DNA from: Hungatella sp.
GTDB lineage: Bacteria; Bacillota; Clostridia; Lachnospirales; Lachnospiraceae
Reading direction: 5' to 3'
NCBI GenBank assembly: GCA_022795805.1
Contig: JAAWHK010000023.1
Span: 1 to 33,058, forward strand
DNA length: 33,058 nucleotides
This document shows positions 6,958-15,894 of this stretch, in pieces. The notes beneath the pieces were generated by a model. The model was not told the origin of the DNA and searched no databases. It saw nothing but the letters and a program-made list of their open reading frames with translations. Position numbers and translations under genes: made by a program. Each line of letters starts with the position of its first letter. Position 1 is the stretch's first letter.

Positions 6958-9288
6958 ATGGGAGAAAAGAAGACTTCTGAGAATTTCATGATGAAGCTGG
7001 CAGGATTCATCGTGAACAAGAGAAAAGCGTTTATCGCCCTGTTTATCCTGGCGTGCGTTTACAGCATCATATGCATCCCGAAGGTTGGGGTGGTCAATGA
7101 CCTGACGGAGTACCTTCCGGAGAGCACACAGACCAGGCAGGGGCTGGATATTATGAATGAGGAGTTCACCACCTTCGGGTCGGCCAAAATCCTGGTGAGC
7201 AACATCACCTACGACAAAGCACTGGCCCTGGCTAAGGAGCTGGAGGAGGTGAAGGGCATCTCCGCGGTATCCTTCTACGACGAGGAGGACGAGACTTATG
7301 AGAGCGGTGATATAGGGGACTACTACCGGGATGCCAGCGCCCTCTACAGCCTGACTTTTGACGAGGAGGAGGACACGGAGCTGTCTCAGCAGGCCATGGT
7401 CCAGGTGAGGGAGAAACTGGAGGGATACTCCTCCTACATATACACCACGGTGGACAAAGACGACGCGGCTTCACTGAAGGCGGACATGAAGGTGATCGTG
7501 GTCATTGTGGTATGCATTATTCTGGTGGTGCTTCTGTTTACCTCCAAGACCTACATGGAGATCGTGATTTTTCTGGCGGTTTTCGGAGTTGCGGCCCTCA
7601 TCAACATGGGCACCAACTACTGGTTCGGGGAGATCTCCTTCGTGACCAACGCGGTGGGAGCGGTTCTCCAGCTGGCCCTGGCCATCGACTATGCCATCAT
7701 CCTGTTCCACCGGTTCATGGAGGAGCACGAGGATAAGGACACCATAGAGGCGGTCACGGTGGCTTTAAGCAAGGCCATTCCGGAGATCTCATCGTCCAGC
7801 CTCACCACGGTGTCGGGCATGGTGGCACTGATGTTTATGCAGTTCGGCATCGGCATGGATCTGGGAAGCGTGCTGACCAAGGCCATTATCATAAGCCTTC
7901 TCACGGTGTTCCTTCTCATGCCTGCCCTGATCGTCATGTTTTCAAAGGCCATCGACAGAACCGTACACAAAAACTTCGTGCCAAACATCCATTTCTGGGG
8001 CAAAGCGGTGGTGAAGCTGCGGTTCGCGGGAATCCCGGTTTTTCTGGCGGTCGTGGCGGGAGCCGCCGTCTATTCGGGGAAATGTCCGTATATCTACGAC
8101 ATCAATTCCATTGAGTCCAGCAAGAAAAACGAGTTTCTGGCCTCAAAAGACAGGATTATGGAGACATTTGAGGTGACCAACACCATGGCGGTGGTGATTC
8201 CCGGTGGCGACTACGAGAAGGAGGAGCGGATCCTAAAGCGTCTGGAGGCCATGGACGAGGTGGACACGGCCCTGGGGCTGGCCAATGTGGAGGTCAGCGA
8301 CGACGGCAAATACATTCTGGTGGATAAGCTGAGTCCCAGAGATTTTTCCGAGGTGGCGGGAGTGGATCTGGATGTGGTCCGGGCCCTGTACCAGTTTTAC
8401 GCCTTTGACAGGGAGCAGTACAGCGCATTTATGAAAAATCTGGACGATTACCGGGTGTCCATCATTGATATGATCGATTTTATTTACCAGCAGAAAGAGA
8501 AGGGCGGAATCGAATTCGATGAGGAGATGTCGGAGGAAATCGACGACCTGTACAAGGCGGTGTGCGACGCCAGAGTCCAGCTTGAGGGAGAAGGCTACGA
8601 CAGACTGGTGTTTACCCTGAGAGGACCCGTGGAGGGCGCAGAAACATTTGCCGTCATCGACCGCATCCGGGAGATTGCCCTGGAATACTACGACGAGGTG
8701 TACGTGGTGGGGGATGCCACCAGCAACTATGATCTGAGCACCTCGTTCCAGAGGGACAATGTGATCATCAGCGTGCTGACGGCGCTGTTTGTGGGACTGA
8801 TCCTGCTGTTTACCTTCCAGTCTGCGGGACTGCCCTTTTTGCTGGTGCTGACGATCCAGGGCAGTATCTGGATCAATTTTTCCATGCCGTACCTGACACA
8901 GAGCACCATGTACTTCCTCAGCTACCTGGTGGTAAGCTCCATTCAGATGGGCGCGACCATTGACTATGCCATCGTGATTACTAGCCGGTATCTGGACTTG
9001 AGAAAGGAGATGCCTGACCGGAAGAAGGCGGTGGCAGAGTCGTTAAACCAGTCGTTCCCGACCATTATCACATCGGGTACGATTCTCACCAGCGCAGGGT
9101 TCGTCATAGGATACCTGACCAACAACGCAGTCATCGCATCCCTGGGAAAGGTGCTGGGACGGGGAACGCTTATTTCCATCATTTTGGTCATGACGGTGCT
9201 GCCCCAGCTTCTGCTGGTGGGAGATAAGCTGATCGACAAGACGGAGCTTACGAAAGCGGTGAAGCTGGGACAGGAGAAGGAGGCGTAG
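6958..9288 (+). CDS. MMPL/RND-family transporter
   Basis: About 777 residues in two homologous halves, each with one N-terminal transmembrane helix, a large extracytoplasmic loop and a cluster of five helices. Helix 1 of half one is near residue 25-42, and the second half begins near RFAGIPVFLAVVAG. Each half carries an Asp-Tyr pair in its central helix (LAIDYAIILF and ATIDYAIVIT), matching the proton-relay pairs known from MmpL3. Such Gram-positive proteins export lipids, lipopeptides or hydrophobic drugs with proton motive force. An in-frame ATG at 6949 lies only 2 nt after AAAGGA (6941-6946); the ATG at 6958 has an 11-nt spacing, so I prefer it. The next gene starts 3 nt after the stop, which suggests coupled translation and a functional partnership. 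The substrate is unknown. Confidence 0.88.
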   Translation: MGEKKTSENFMMKLAGFIVNKRKAFIALFILACVYSIICIPKVGVVNDLTEYLPESTQTRQGLDIMNEEFTTFGSAKILVSNITYDKALALAKELEEVKGISAVSFYDEEDETYESGDIGDYYRDASALYSLTFDEEEDTELSQQAMVQVREKLEGYSSYIYTTVDKDDAASLKADMKVIVVIVVCIILVVLLFTSKTYMEIVIFLAVFGVAALINMGTNYWFGEISFVTNAVGAVLQLALAIDYAIILFHRFMEEHEDKDTIEAVTVALSKAIPEISSSSLTTVSGMVALMFMQFGIGMDLGSVLTKAIIISLLTVFLLMPALIVMFSKAIDRTVHKNFVPNIHFWGKAVVKLRFAGIPVFLAVVAGAAVYSGKCPYIYDINSIESSKKNEFLASKDRIMETFEVTNTMAVVIPGGDYEKEERILKRLEAMDEVDTALGLANVEVSDDGKYILVDKLSPRDFSEVAGVDLDVVRALYQFYAFDREQYSAFMKNLDDYRVSIIDMIDFIYQQKEKGGIEFDEEMSEEIDDLYKAVCDARVQLEGEGYDRLVFTLRGPVEGAETFAVIDRIREIALEYYDEVYVVGDATSNYDLSTSFQRDNVIISVLTALFVGLILLFTFQSAGLPFLLVLTIQGSIWINFSMPYLTQSTMYFLSYLVVSSIQMGATIDYAIVITSRYLDLRKEMPDRKKAVAESLNQSFPTIITSGTILTSAGFVIGYLTNNAVIASLGKVLGRGTLISIILVMTVLPQLLLVGDKLIDKTELTKAVKLGQEKEA

Positions 9289-9291
9289 AAT

Positions 9292-12200
9292 ATGGGAAGA
9301 GAAGACAGATTCCAAAAGGGAGCGTTTATACTGGCGTCTGTGCTGGCGCTGACTTATGTGTGTGGGACGCCGGCACAGGGACCGTGGACGGTAAATGTGT
9401 GGGCCGCATCGGAGACCATATCCATAAGCACGGTGGAGGAGCTGATGGAGTTCGGCAGAAACTGTACATCGGAGTCCTACTCCAAAGGAAAGGCGTTTGT
9501 TCTGGAGGCGGATTTGAATCTTCAGGGGACAGACTTTCAGCCCATACCCGTATTTGCCGGGACCTTTGACGGCGGCGGGCATGCCGTTGCGGGCCTGTCA
9601 ATAAAAGACGCGGGTTCCGACCTGGGACTGTTCCGGTTCGTACAGCCGGAGGGAACGGTGAAAAATCTTTCGGTTTACGGAAACCTGGCCCCTCAGGGAA
9701 GCAGGACCAACATCGGAGGAATCGCGGGGACCAACAGGGGAACCCTGGAGAACTGCCGGTTTGAGGGGGAGATCATGGCTGCGGACACCCTGGGCGGCAT
9801 CGCGGGCCGCAACGAGGAGACGGGAGTCATTATCCGGTGCGAGAACGGGGGACAGCTTACGGGAAACTTAAAGACCGGGGGTATCGCCGGTTATAATGAA
9901 GGGCACATTGAGGAATGCGTTAACCGTGGGGATGTCAATGCCACCGGCAAGGAGGTCTCCGGCGATTCCACCGCCCAGCTGCCGGCGGGAAGTACAGGCC
10001 TGGAGGAGAGCGTCAGGGTGGAGCGGGTCAACGACGCAGGCGGAATCGCAGGATTGTCTCTGGGATACATAAAGGACTGCAGCAACTACGGCGCCGTGGG
10101 ATACCCTCACATGGGCTACAATATGGGGGGCATCGCCGGCCGCCAGAGCGGCCTGGTGGACCGGTGCCGCAATTACGGAAGGGTCCGGGGCAGAAAGGAT
10201 GCGGGAGGAATCGTGGGGCAGTTTGAGCCCTACGTGTCCGTGGATTATGAGGAGGATATGTTCGGGAGCCTGGAGACGCAGATACAGGATCTGTCCGACA
10301 TGGGCGATTCCCTGTCCGGGATGATTGAGCAGGCGGGGGACACGGCATCGGATAACCTGGACCAGATTGACGCCCAGGTGGGAAAAATGCGTGATATCGG
10401 CCGGTTTTACAAGGATCTGTACCGCCAGAACGGCGACAGGCTTGACCGGGATATGGACCAGTCCATCGACGATATCCAGAATATACTGGACGGAATGGAC
10501 CTGGAGATGGCAGGGCCCGCCACCAGATCCCACTATCAGGCTGCCAGGGAGAAGGCAGCCCAGATCAAAGACTTAAAAGCTCAGATGGACAAAGGCTATG
10601 AGGGGGATGTCAATGACGCGGCGGCTCTCAGGGAATGGCTGGAGAAACGGCAGGCCCAGCTGGCTCAGCTGGCGGCCTGGGGACAGGAGCTTACGGAGGA
10701 GCTGGCATGGCTGGCCGCCAACGCTCCCGGCGACGCGGCAGGCGGTTTGGAGGATTTTACCCATGATTTAAACCAGGTTCAGACGGAGACGGCAAACCTT
10801 ACGGATATTGTCCGGTACAACACGGACAAAGCCAGAAACGACCTTCACAATATGGACGAGGAGATGATGGCCCAGGCAGATAACGTGTCCGGCAGCGTGG
10901 ACACGTTTACGGACGGGTTAAGGGACAGCAGGAATCAGATCCGCAGCCAGAAGGATCAGATTATGAACCAGCTGGATGTTATACAGGACACCATCTCCGA
11001 CGGTGTGGAACGGGCGAAAGAGGACAGGGAGCTGTTTGAGGACGTGTCCGACCTGGAAGGGGAAGGACCGGGGCAGGGCATGGTAAACGGATGCACCAAC
11101 GAGGGTGCGGTCACAGCGGACTACCAGGCCGGAGGGATCGTGGGGATCATCGGTATGGAGACCAGCCTGGACCCGGAACAGGATCTGGAGGCCAAGGAAG
11201 AGCGGACGCTGAACGTGACCAGGAACATAAAGGCCATTGTGCTGGAATGTATAAACCGGGAGCAGATAACGGTGACCAACGACTACGCCGGGGGAATCGC
11301 CGGGAAGGCTAATCTGGGGGCGCTGATCCAGAATCAGAACTACGGGGATATTACGGCTGAAGACGGCAGTTACGTCGGCGGTATTACGGGAAGCAGCGCT
11401 TATGTGCTTCGGAGAAACTACAGCATGTGCACCGTTGACGGCAGCAGCTACACAGGCGGCATCGCCGGATGGGGGACGGATATTCTGGACAATTATTCCA
11501 TGGTCTCCTTCGCAACCCCCCACGGGGAGTGGATGGGATGCGTGGCGGGAGACGCCGATGAGGAGGGGATCATCCAGGGGAATTTCTACGTGGATGAGAA
11601 TCTGGGCGCCGTGGACGGCGTCACCTACGACGGCCAGGCTCAGGGGCTTCCCTACGGGGAGTTTCTGGCCATGGAGGGTATGCCCGGGGAGTTCGGCAGC
11701 CTGTCCGTGGAGTTTCTGGTGGAGGATCAGGTGTTAAAGACCGTGTACTGTCAGTACGGGGAGGGCGTGCCTGAGGAGGAGATCCCCCAGGTTCCCCAGA
11801 AGGACGGTTACTACTATGAGTGGGAGGAGAAAGATCTCTCCGACGTGCGGGGCAATCAGAAAGTCCGCGCCGTGTACAAGGCATGGAATACCACCATCGC
11901 TTCGTCGGACGACAAGATGCCGGTGATGTTGGCGGAAGCCAACTTCTACCCGGGGACCACTCTGGTGCTGGAGAAGCAGGGCGGCGCGGAGGATGAGCAT
12001 GGGTGTATGGAGTCTGTGTGGACAGTTCCCGACGGCTACAGGGTAAAAGGCGTGTATGCGTATTCCATCCTCCAGCCGGAGGGCGTGGCGGCCCCGGAGA
12101 AGATCACGGTTCATGTGCTGGCTCAGGGATACAAAAAGAACTGCGCTGCGGGAATCCTGGCGGACGGAAACGTGAGTCTGGCGGACAGCAGGAGGGACGG

Positions 12201-12477
12201 CCCTTACCTGGTGTTTGACATGAGCGGGGCCGGGACTTTTGTCATCCTGGAACCGGAAGGGAATCAGAGGCTGCGGGTGATTCTTGCGGTCTGCGGCTTC
12301 GTGGCGGCAGCCGTATGCATCGTGACGGCAGCGGGAAAGAAAAAGCGGAGAGAGAGGGAAAAAACCGGGGAAGCGGATGAAGCCGGGCAGTCGGATGAAG
12401 CCGGGCAGCCGGAAGAGGCCGGGGAAGCGGATAACCCGGAGAAGCATGTACATGAAGAGACACAGGAAAGGGGCTGA
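9292..12477 (+). CDS. Large surface protein with GLUG-like repeats, inserted coiled coil and C-terminal membrane anchor
   Basis: 1061 residues. An N-terminal signal/anchor (about 10-40) ends near VWAAS. About ten GGIAG/GGIVG-type repeats (GLUG-like beta-solenoid turns, often followed by C-x-N-x-G) lie at about 140-320 and resume at about 600-760. Between them, residues about 322-593 are a long Gln/Asp/Leu-rich coiled coil without repeats. Around 800-870 is an InlB/Listeria-Bacteroides-type small repeat (GYYYEWEEKDLS). A transmembrane helix (about 993-1015) is followed by KKKRRERE and a short acidic tail with three hexapeptide repeats. There is no LPXTG motif, so it is held by the membrane and not sortase-linked. 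Coupling to the MMPL gene (3-nt gap) suggests an extracellular adaptor, tether or substrate-handling partner. That role is inference; an adhesin is the main alternative. Confidence 0.82.
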   Translation: MGREDRFQKGAFILASVLALTYVCGTPAQGPWTVNVWAASETISISTVEELMEFGRNCTSESYSKGKAFVLEADLNLQGTDFQPIPVFAGTFDGGGHAVAGLSIKDAGSDLGLFRFVQPEGTVKNLSVYGNLAPQGSRTNIGGIAGTNRGTLENCRFEGEIMAADTLGGIAGRNEETGVIIRCENGGQLTGNLKTGGIAGYNEGHIEECVNRGDVNATGKEVSGDSTAQLPAGSTGLEESVRVERVNDAGGIAGLSLGYIKDCSNYGAVGYPHMGYNMGGIAGRQSGLVDRCRNYGRVRGRKDAGGIVGQFEPYVSVDYEEDMFGSLETQIQDLSDMGDSLSGMIEQAGDTASDNLDQIDAQVGKMRDIGRFYKDLYRQNGDRLDRDMDQSIDDIQNILDGMDLEMAGPATRSHYQAAREKAAQIKDLKAQMDKGYEGDVNDAAALREWLEKRQAQLAQLAAWGQELTEELAWLAANAPGDAAGGLEDFTHDLNQVQTETANLTDIVRYNTDKARNDLHNMDEEMMAQADNVSGSVDTFTDGLRDSRNQIRSQKDQIMNQLDVIQDTISDGVERAKEDRELFEDVSDLEGEGPGQGMVNGCTNEGAVTADYQAGGIVGIIGMETSLDPEQDLEAKEERTLNVTRNIKAIVLECINREQITVTNDYAGGIAGKANLGALIQNQNYGDITAEDGSYVGGITGSSAYVLRRNYSMCTVDGSSYTGGIAGWGTDILDNYSMVSFATPHGEWMGCVAGDADEEGIIQGNFYVDENLGAVDGVTYDGQAQGLPYGEFLAMEGMPGEFGSLSVEFLVEDQVLKTVYCQYGEGVPEEEIPQVPQKDGYYYEWEEKDLSDVRGNQKVRAVYKAWNTTIASSDDKMPVMLAEANFYPGTTLVLEKQGGAEDEHGCMESVWTVPDGYRVKGVYAYSILQPEGVAAPEKITVHVLAQGYKKNCAAGILADGNVSLADSRRDGPYLVFDMSGAGTFVILEPEGNQRLRVILAVCGFVAAAVCIVTAAGKKKRREREKTGEADEAGQSDEAGQPEEAGEADNPEKHVHEETQERG
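12373..12426 (+). repeat. Three 18-bp tandem repeats in the 3' end of the surface-protein gene
   Basis: Units at 12373-12390, 12391-12408 and 12409-12426. The first two differ at one base; the third is diverged. They encode ADEAGQ, SDEAGQ and PEEAGE in the acidic tail after the membrane anchor. This kind of in-frame repeat can vary in number between strains. Confidence 0.8.
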
Positions 12478-12497
12478 GGGTATTGTCGGAGACAGAC

Positions 12498-12752
12498 ATG
12501 GAACAGTGGGAAGAGGTTGATCAGACAGGGCTGACCATAGCGGAGCGGTGTGTATACAGAACCAGAAGACGGGCTGTGGAGCTGTACATGAAAGGGGGAA
12601 CCGGAGCTGAAATCCTCTGCGCAACAGGCCTGAGCCGGACGGCAGTGATGAAGCTGTGGAACCGGTGCTGCGCAAAAGACCCGGACACGGGGAAGTGCTG
12701 TGGATTTTGGGCGCTGATCCCCAAGTCCAAGATGAAGAACTTTATCAGGTAG
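12498..12752 (+). CDS. Small helix-turn-helix protein, similar to the N-terminus of Mu/TniA-type transposases
   Basis: 84 residues from ATG, with GGAGA five bases before it. An in-frame TTG at 12483 would add five residues. A homeodomain-like HTH spans about 20-60: RRRAVELYMKGGTGAEIL, then TGLSRTAVMKLWNRC. The tail GFWALIPKSKMKNFIR recalls the linker after the first HTH of Mu/TniA-like DDE transposases (GF-ALIP pattern), but the protein stops there and no catalytic domain follows in any frame. It begins 20 nt after the surface-protein gene and is followed at once by a terminator, so it is the last gene of that transcription unit. It is either a domesticated DNA-binding fragment or a transposase remnant. 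I infer no function beyond probable DNA binding. Confidence 0.6.
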   Translation: MEQWEEVDQTGLTIAERCVYRTRRRAVELYMKGGTGAEILCATGLSRTAVMKLWNRCCAKDPDTGKCCGFWALIPKSKMKNFIR

Positions 12753-12765
12753 TGTTTGAGATGGG

Positions 12766-12803
12766 AAGAGGCATCCTGCGGGCCGGGGCAGGACGCCTCT
12801 TTT
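12766..12803 (+). terminator. Intrinsic terminator after the MMPL operon
   Basis: AAGAGGC (12766-12772) pairs with GCCTCTT (12795-12801), and TCCTGC (12774-12779) with GCAGGA (12788-12793), with one A/C mismatch between. The stem runs into TTTT. It begins 14 nt after the HTH stop codon. Confidence 0.85.
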
Positions 12804-12865
12804 CCCTTTGCGGAGGGGAAGATCCGATGCAGGGAGGCCGGGAGAGGGGAGGAAAAATAAACTGC

Positions 12866-12894
12866 TTGAAGCCGGAGGGCACAGCGTATATAAT
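12866..12894 (+). promoter_or_regulatory. Probable promoter of the dgt-dnaG-rpoD cluster
   Basis: TTGAAG (12866-12871) and a perfect TATAAT (12889-12894) with a 17-nt spacer. A second TATAAT at 12946-12951 has no convincing -35 box at 17 nt, so it may be a weaker second promoter. The remaining 12804-13006 intergenic sequence shows no further structure that I can name. Confidence 0.6.
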
Positions 12895-13006
12895 AAGATC
12901 AGGAAAACTCCATAATTTTTTGTGGTAAATCCCGGGAACCGGCAATATAATATAGTTAAGGACTTTACACGGGAAGACAGGCATCATAAAGGGGGAGGGA
13001 AGCAAT

Positions 13007-14017
13007 TTGACCATCAGAGAATCCATGGAGCAGCTGGAGGCGAGAACCTTAAGCCCCTACGCTGCCCTGAGCAGAGATACAAAGGGGAGAGACAGGCAGG
13101 AGGAATTGTGCGATATCAGGCCGGAGTACCAGAGGGACCGGGACCGGATTCTCCACTGCAAGGCATTTCGAAGGCTGAAACACAAGACCCAGGTGTTTCT
13201 GGCACCGGAGGGGGATCACTACAGGACACGGCTGACTCACACCCTGGAGGTGGCGCAGATCGCCAGGACCATCGCCAGATCCCTTGCCATGAACGAGAGC
13301 CTTACGGAGGCCATCGCCCTGGGCCATGACCTGGGGCATACACCATTCGGGCACTCGGGTGAGGCCATCCTTAACAAGCTGTGCGGGGACGGATTCTCCC
13401 ACAGCAGGCAGAGCGTACGGGTGGTGGAGGTGCTGGAGAAGAACGGACGGGGGCTGAACCTGACCAGAGAGGTGAGGGACGGTATCTTAAACCACGGGCT
13501 TTCGGCCAGCCCTGCCACACTGGAAGGCCATATTGTGCGGCTTGCGGACAAGATTGCCTATATAAACCATGACATAGACGACGCCATCCGGGCCAGGATT
13601 TTTAAGGAGGAGGATCTTCCCGGGGAGTACACGGATATTCTGGGGGGCAGCGTGCGGGAGCGGCTGAACACCATGATCCACGATATCATTGAGAACAGCC
13701 TAGGAAAGCCGGAGATTGTCATGTCTCCTTCCATGGAGAAGGCCATGAAGAATCTGCGGGGATGGATGTTTGACACGGTGTACAGCGGCAGCGTGGCCAA
13801 GGAGGAGGAGGGAAGAGCCCAGAGGATGATACAGTTTCTGTACGATTACTATATGGAACATGTGGATATCCTTCCCGGCGAGTACCTGTGGCTTATGAAG
13901 GAGAGAGGGGAGAAGCGGGAACGGGTGGTGTGCGACTACATCGCAGGGATGAGCGACCGCTACGCCATCGACATGTTTGAGGAACTTTTTATCCCCAAAT
14001 CCTGGAAAGCCCTGTAG
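13007..14017 (+). CDS. dgt: Deoxyguanosinetriphosphate triphosphohydrolase-like HD protein
   Basis: 336 residues of the HD superfamily. The metal site is visible as His78 (LTHTLEVAQIARTIA), then His107-Asp108 in ALGHDLGHTPFGHSGE, and a later Asp in RLADKIAYINHDIDDA. Dgt-type enzymes hydrolyse dNTPs to the deoxynucleoside and triphosphate and help balance nucleotide pools. The length fits the short clostridial form, well below E. coli Dgt (about 505). The start is TTG, chosen because GGGGGAGGG is placed 7 nt upstream; an ATG six codons further in has no such site. It lies 26 nt before dnaG, the usual clostridial order, in a housekeeping cluster for replication and transcription. Confidence 0.9.
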   Translation: MTIRESMEQLEARTLSPYAALSRDTKGRDRQEELCDIRPEYQRDRDRILHCKAFRRLKHKTQVFLAPEGDHYRTRLTHTLEVAQIARTIARSLAMNESLTEAIALGHDLGHTPFGHSGEAILNKLCGDGFSHSRQSVRVVEVLEKNGRGLNLTREVRDGILNHGLSASPATLEGHIVRLADKIAYINHDIDDAIRARIFKEEDLPGEYTDILGGSVRERLNTMIHDIIENSLGKPEIVMSPSMEKAMKNLRGWMFDTVYSGSVAKEEEGRAQRMIQFLYDYYMEHVDILPGEYLWLMKERGEKRERVVCDYIAGMSDRYAIDMFEELFIPKSWKAL

Positions 14018-14043
14018 AGAACGTACGCAGATAGGAGAACCCC

Positions 14044-15813
14044 ATGTTTTATCCGGAAGAGATTGTAGAGGAAGTCAGGACGAAAACCGATATTGTGGAT
14101 ATTGTGTCAGGCTATGTGAAGCTGCAGAAGAAAGGGAGCAGCTACTTCGGCCTGTGCCCGTTTCACAACGAGAAATCCCCGTCATTTTCCGTGTCCCCGT
14201 CAAAACAGATGTACTACTGCTTCGGCTGCGGGGCGGGGGGCAATGCCATCACCTTCCTTATGGAATACGAGAGCTACTCCTTTAAGGAGGCTCTGCAGGT
14301 GCTGGCGGACAGGGCGGGGGTTGTTTTGCCCCGGCAGGAGATGTCAAAGGAGGCAAAGGCTCAGGCGGATCTTAAGGCAGCCCTCCTTGAGATCCATAAG
14401 CTGGCGGCCAACTATTTCTATTACCAGCTGAAGCACCCCCAGGGAAGAGCCGGGTATGAGTACCTGAAAAACAGACAGTTAAGCGACGACACCATACGCC
14501 GGTTCGGGCTGGGATTTGCCGGCAGGACAGGGGATGCTCTCTACCGCTGCCTTAAGGCCAAAGGCTACGGAGACAGCCTCTTAAAGGAGACCGGGCTGGT
14601 GACCATAGAGGAGAGGGGAGCCCATGACAAGTTCTGGAACCGGGTCATGTTTCCCATTATGGATGTGAACAACCGGGTGATCGGCTTCGGGGGCCGGGTT
14701 ATGGGCGACGGCACGCCCAAGTATTTAAACTCCCCGGAGACCAGGCTCTTTGACAAGAGCCGGAACCTGTACGGGCTTAATTACGCCAGAAGCTCCAGGA
14801 AAAAGTACCTGCTGCTGTGCGAAGGGTACATGGATGTGATTGCCATGCACCAGGCGGGATTCACCAACGCGGTGGCCTCCCTGGGGACGGCCTTCACCTC
14901 CCAGCACGCCTCCCTTATCAGGAGATACACGGACCAGGTGATTCTTACCTACGACAGCGACGGGGCAGGAGTGAAGGCGGCCCTCAGGGCCATCCCCATA
15001 CTGAAAGAGGCGGGAATCAGCGCCAGGGTGCTGAACATGGAGCCATACAAGGACCCGGACGAATTCATTAAGAACCTGGGAGCGGAAGCTTTTCAGGAGA
15101 GGGCGGACAGGGCAAGAAACAGCTTTCTCTTTGAGATTGACGTGCTGAAACGGGAGTTTAATCTGGAGGACCCGGAGCAGAAGACGCGATTCTACAACGG
15201 CGTGGCCAGGAAGCTTCTGGAATTTCCCGAGGCCCTGGAGCGGGATAATTACATACAGGCCGTGTCCAGGGAGCACTTTATCAACTATGAGGATCTGAGG
15301 AGGCTGGTGAACACTCTGGGCAGCAGGCTGGGGGACAAAGCGGATATAAGGCAGCAGGAGAGCCGGCCGCCCTACAAAGACAGGAAGAAGGAGAAGGAGG
15401 ACGGGCCGAAAAAGTCACAGCGGCTTCTCCTTACATGGCTCATCGAGAACCCCAAGCTGTTCGAGAAGATCGAGGGAATCATCACTGCCGACGACTTCAA
15501 GGAGGAGCTGTACCACCGGGTGGCGGTTATGGTGTTTGAGGGTCATGCAAAAGGCCAGGTGAATCCGGCCGGAATCCTGAACCATTTTATCAATGACGAG
15601 GAGCAGTACAAGACTGTGGCCGCGCTGTTCCATGCGACTCTGGAGGAATCCCTGACAGGCCGGGAACAGAAGAAGGCATTTGCGGAGACGGTGATAAAAG
15701 TAAAGAAAAACAGCCTGGATGAAGCCAGCAGGACGGCGACGGATATCGCACAGCTGCAGGAGATTATCAGGGCCCGGAGCGCTTTGAAGAGCCTGCATAT
15801 TTCCATTGATTGA
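14044..15813 (+). CDS. dnaG: DNA primase
   Basis: 589 residues, full length for bacterial DnaG. The N-terminal zinc-binding domain uses Cys38, His41, Cys59 and Cys62 (CPFH and CFGC motifs). The catalytic core carries the TOPRIM acidic residues: Glu260 in LLCEGYMDV, then Asp304 and Asp306 in TYDSDGAG. After a Lys/Glu-rich linker near residues 435-455, the C-terminal helical domain (about 460-589) is the expected DnaB helicase interaction region. It makes RNA primers at the replication fork. AGGAGA 5 nt before the ATG supports the start. It lies between dgt and rpoD, an order common in Clostridia and related to the classical rpsU-dnaG-rpoD operon. Confidence 0.97.
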   Translation: MFYPEEIVEEVRTKTDIVDIVSGYVKLQKKGSSYFGLCPFHNEKSPSFSVSPSKQMYYCFGCGAGGNAITFLMEYESYSFKEALQVLADRAGVVLPRQEMSKEAKAQADLKAALLEIHKLAANYFYYQLKHPQGRAGYEYLKNRQLSDDTIRRFGLGFAGRTGDALYRCLKAKGYGDSLLKETGLVTIEERGAHDKFWNRVMFPIMDVNNRVIGFGGRVMGDGTPKYLNSPETRLFDKSRNLYGLNYARSSRKKYLLLCEGYMDVIAMHQAGFTNAVASLGTAFTSQHASLIRRYTDQVILTYDSDGAGVKAALRAIPILKEAGISARVLNMEPYKDPDEFIKNLGAEAFQERADRARNSFLFEIDVLKREFNLEDPEQKTRFYNGVARKLLEFPEALERDNYIQAVSREHFINYEDLRRLVNTLGSRLGDKADIRQQESRPPYKDRKKEKEDGPKKSQRLLLTWLIENPKLFEKIEGIITADDFKEELYHRVAVMVFEGHAKGQVNPAGILNHFINDEEQYKTVAALFHATLEESLTGREQKKAFAETVIKVKKNSLDEASRTATDIAQLQEIIRARSALKSLHISID

Positions 15814-15894
15814 GGCAACACTATAGGGAGACTACAGGCGGCTGCCGGATCGGGATGGCGACGAACGGCTGCGGCTGCGGAAAGGTTGGACCAT

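Noticed and set aside
11734-12675. Long open frame on the minus strand opposite the surface-protein gene (similar long antisense frames at 5424-6323 and 27137-28264)
   Set aside because: They lie wholly opposite well-supported genes, have Arg/His/Pro/Leu-rich shadow composition, no family resemblance and no suitable ribosome sites.
15819-15831. CACTATAGGGAGA, identical to the 3' half of the phage T7 promoter, between dnaG and rpoD
   Set aside because: The upstream recognition half of the T7 promoter is not matched, and no phage polymerase context is visible. Chance similarity is the simplest reading.
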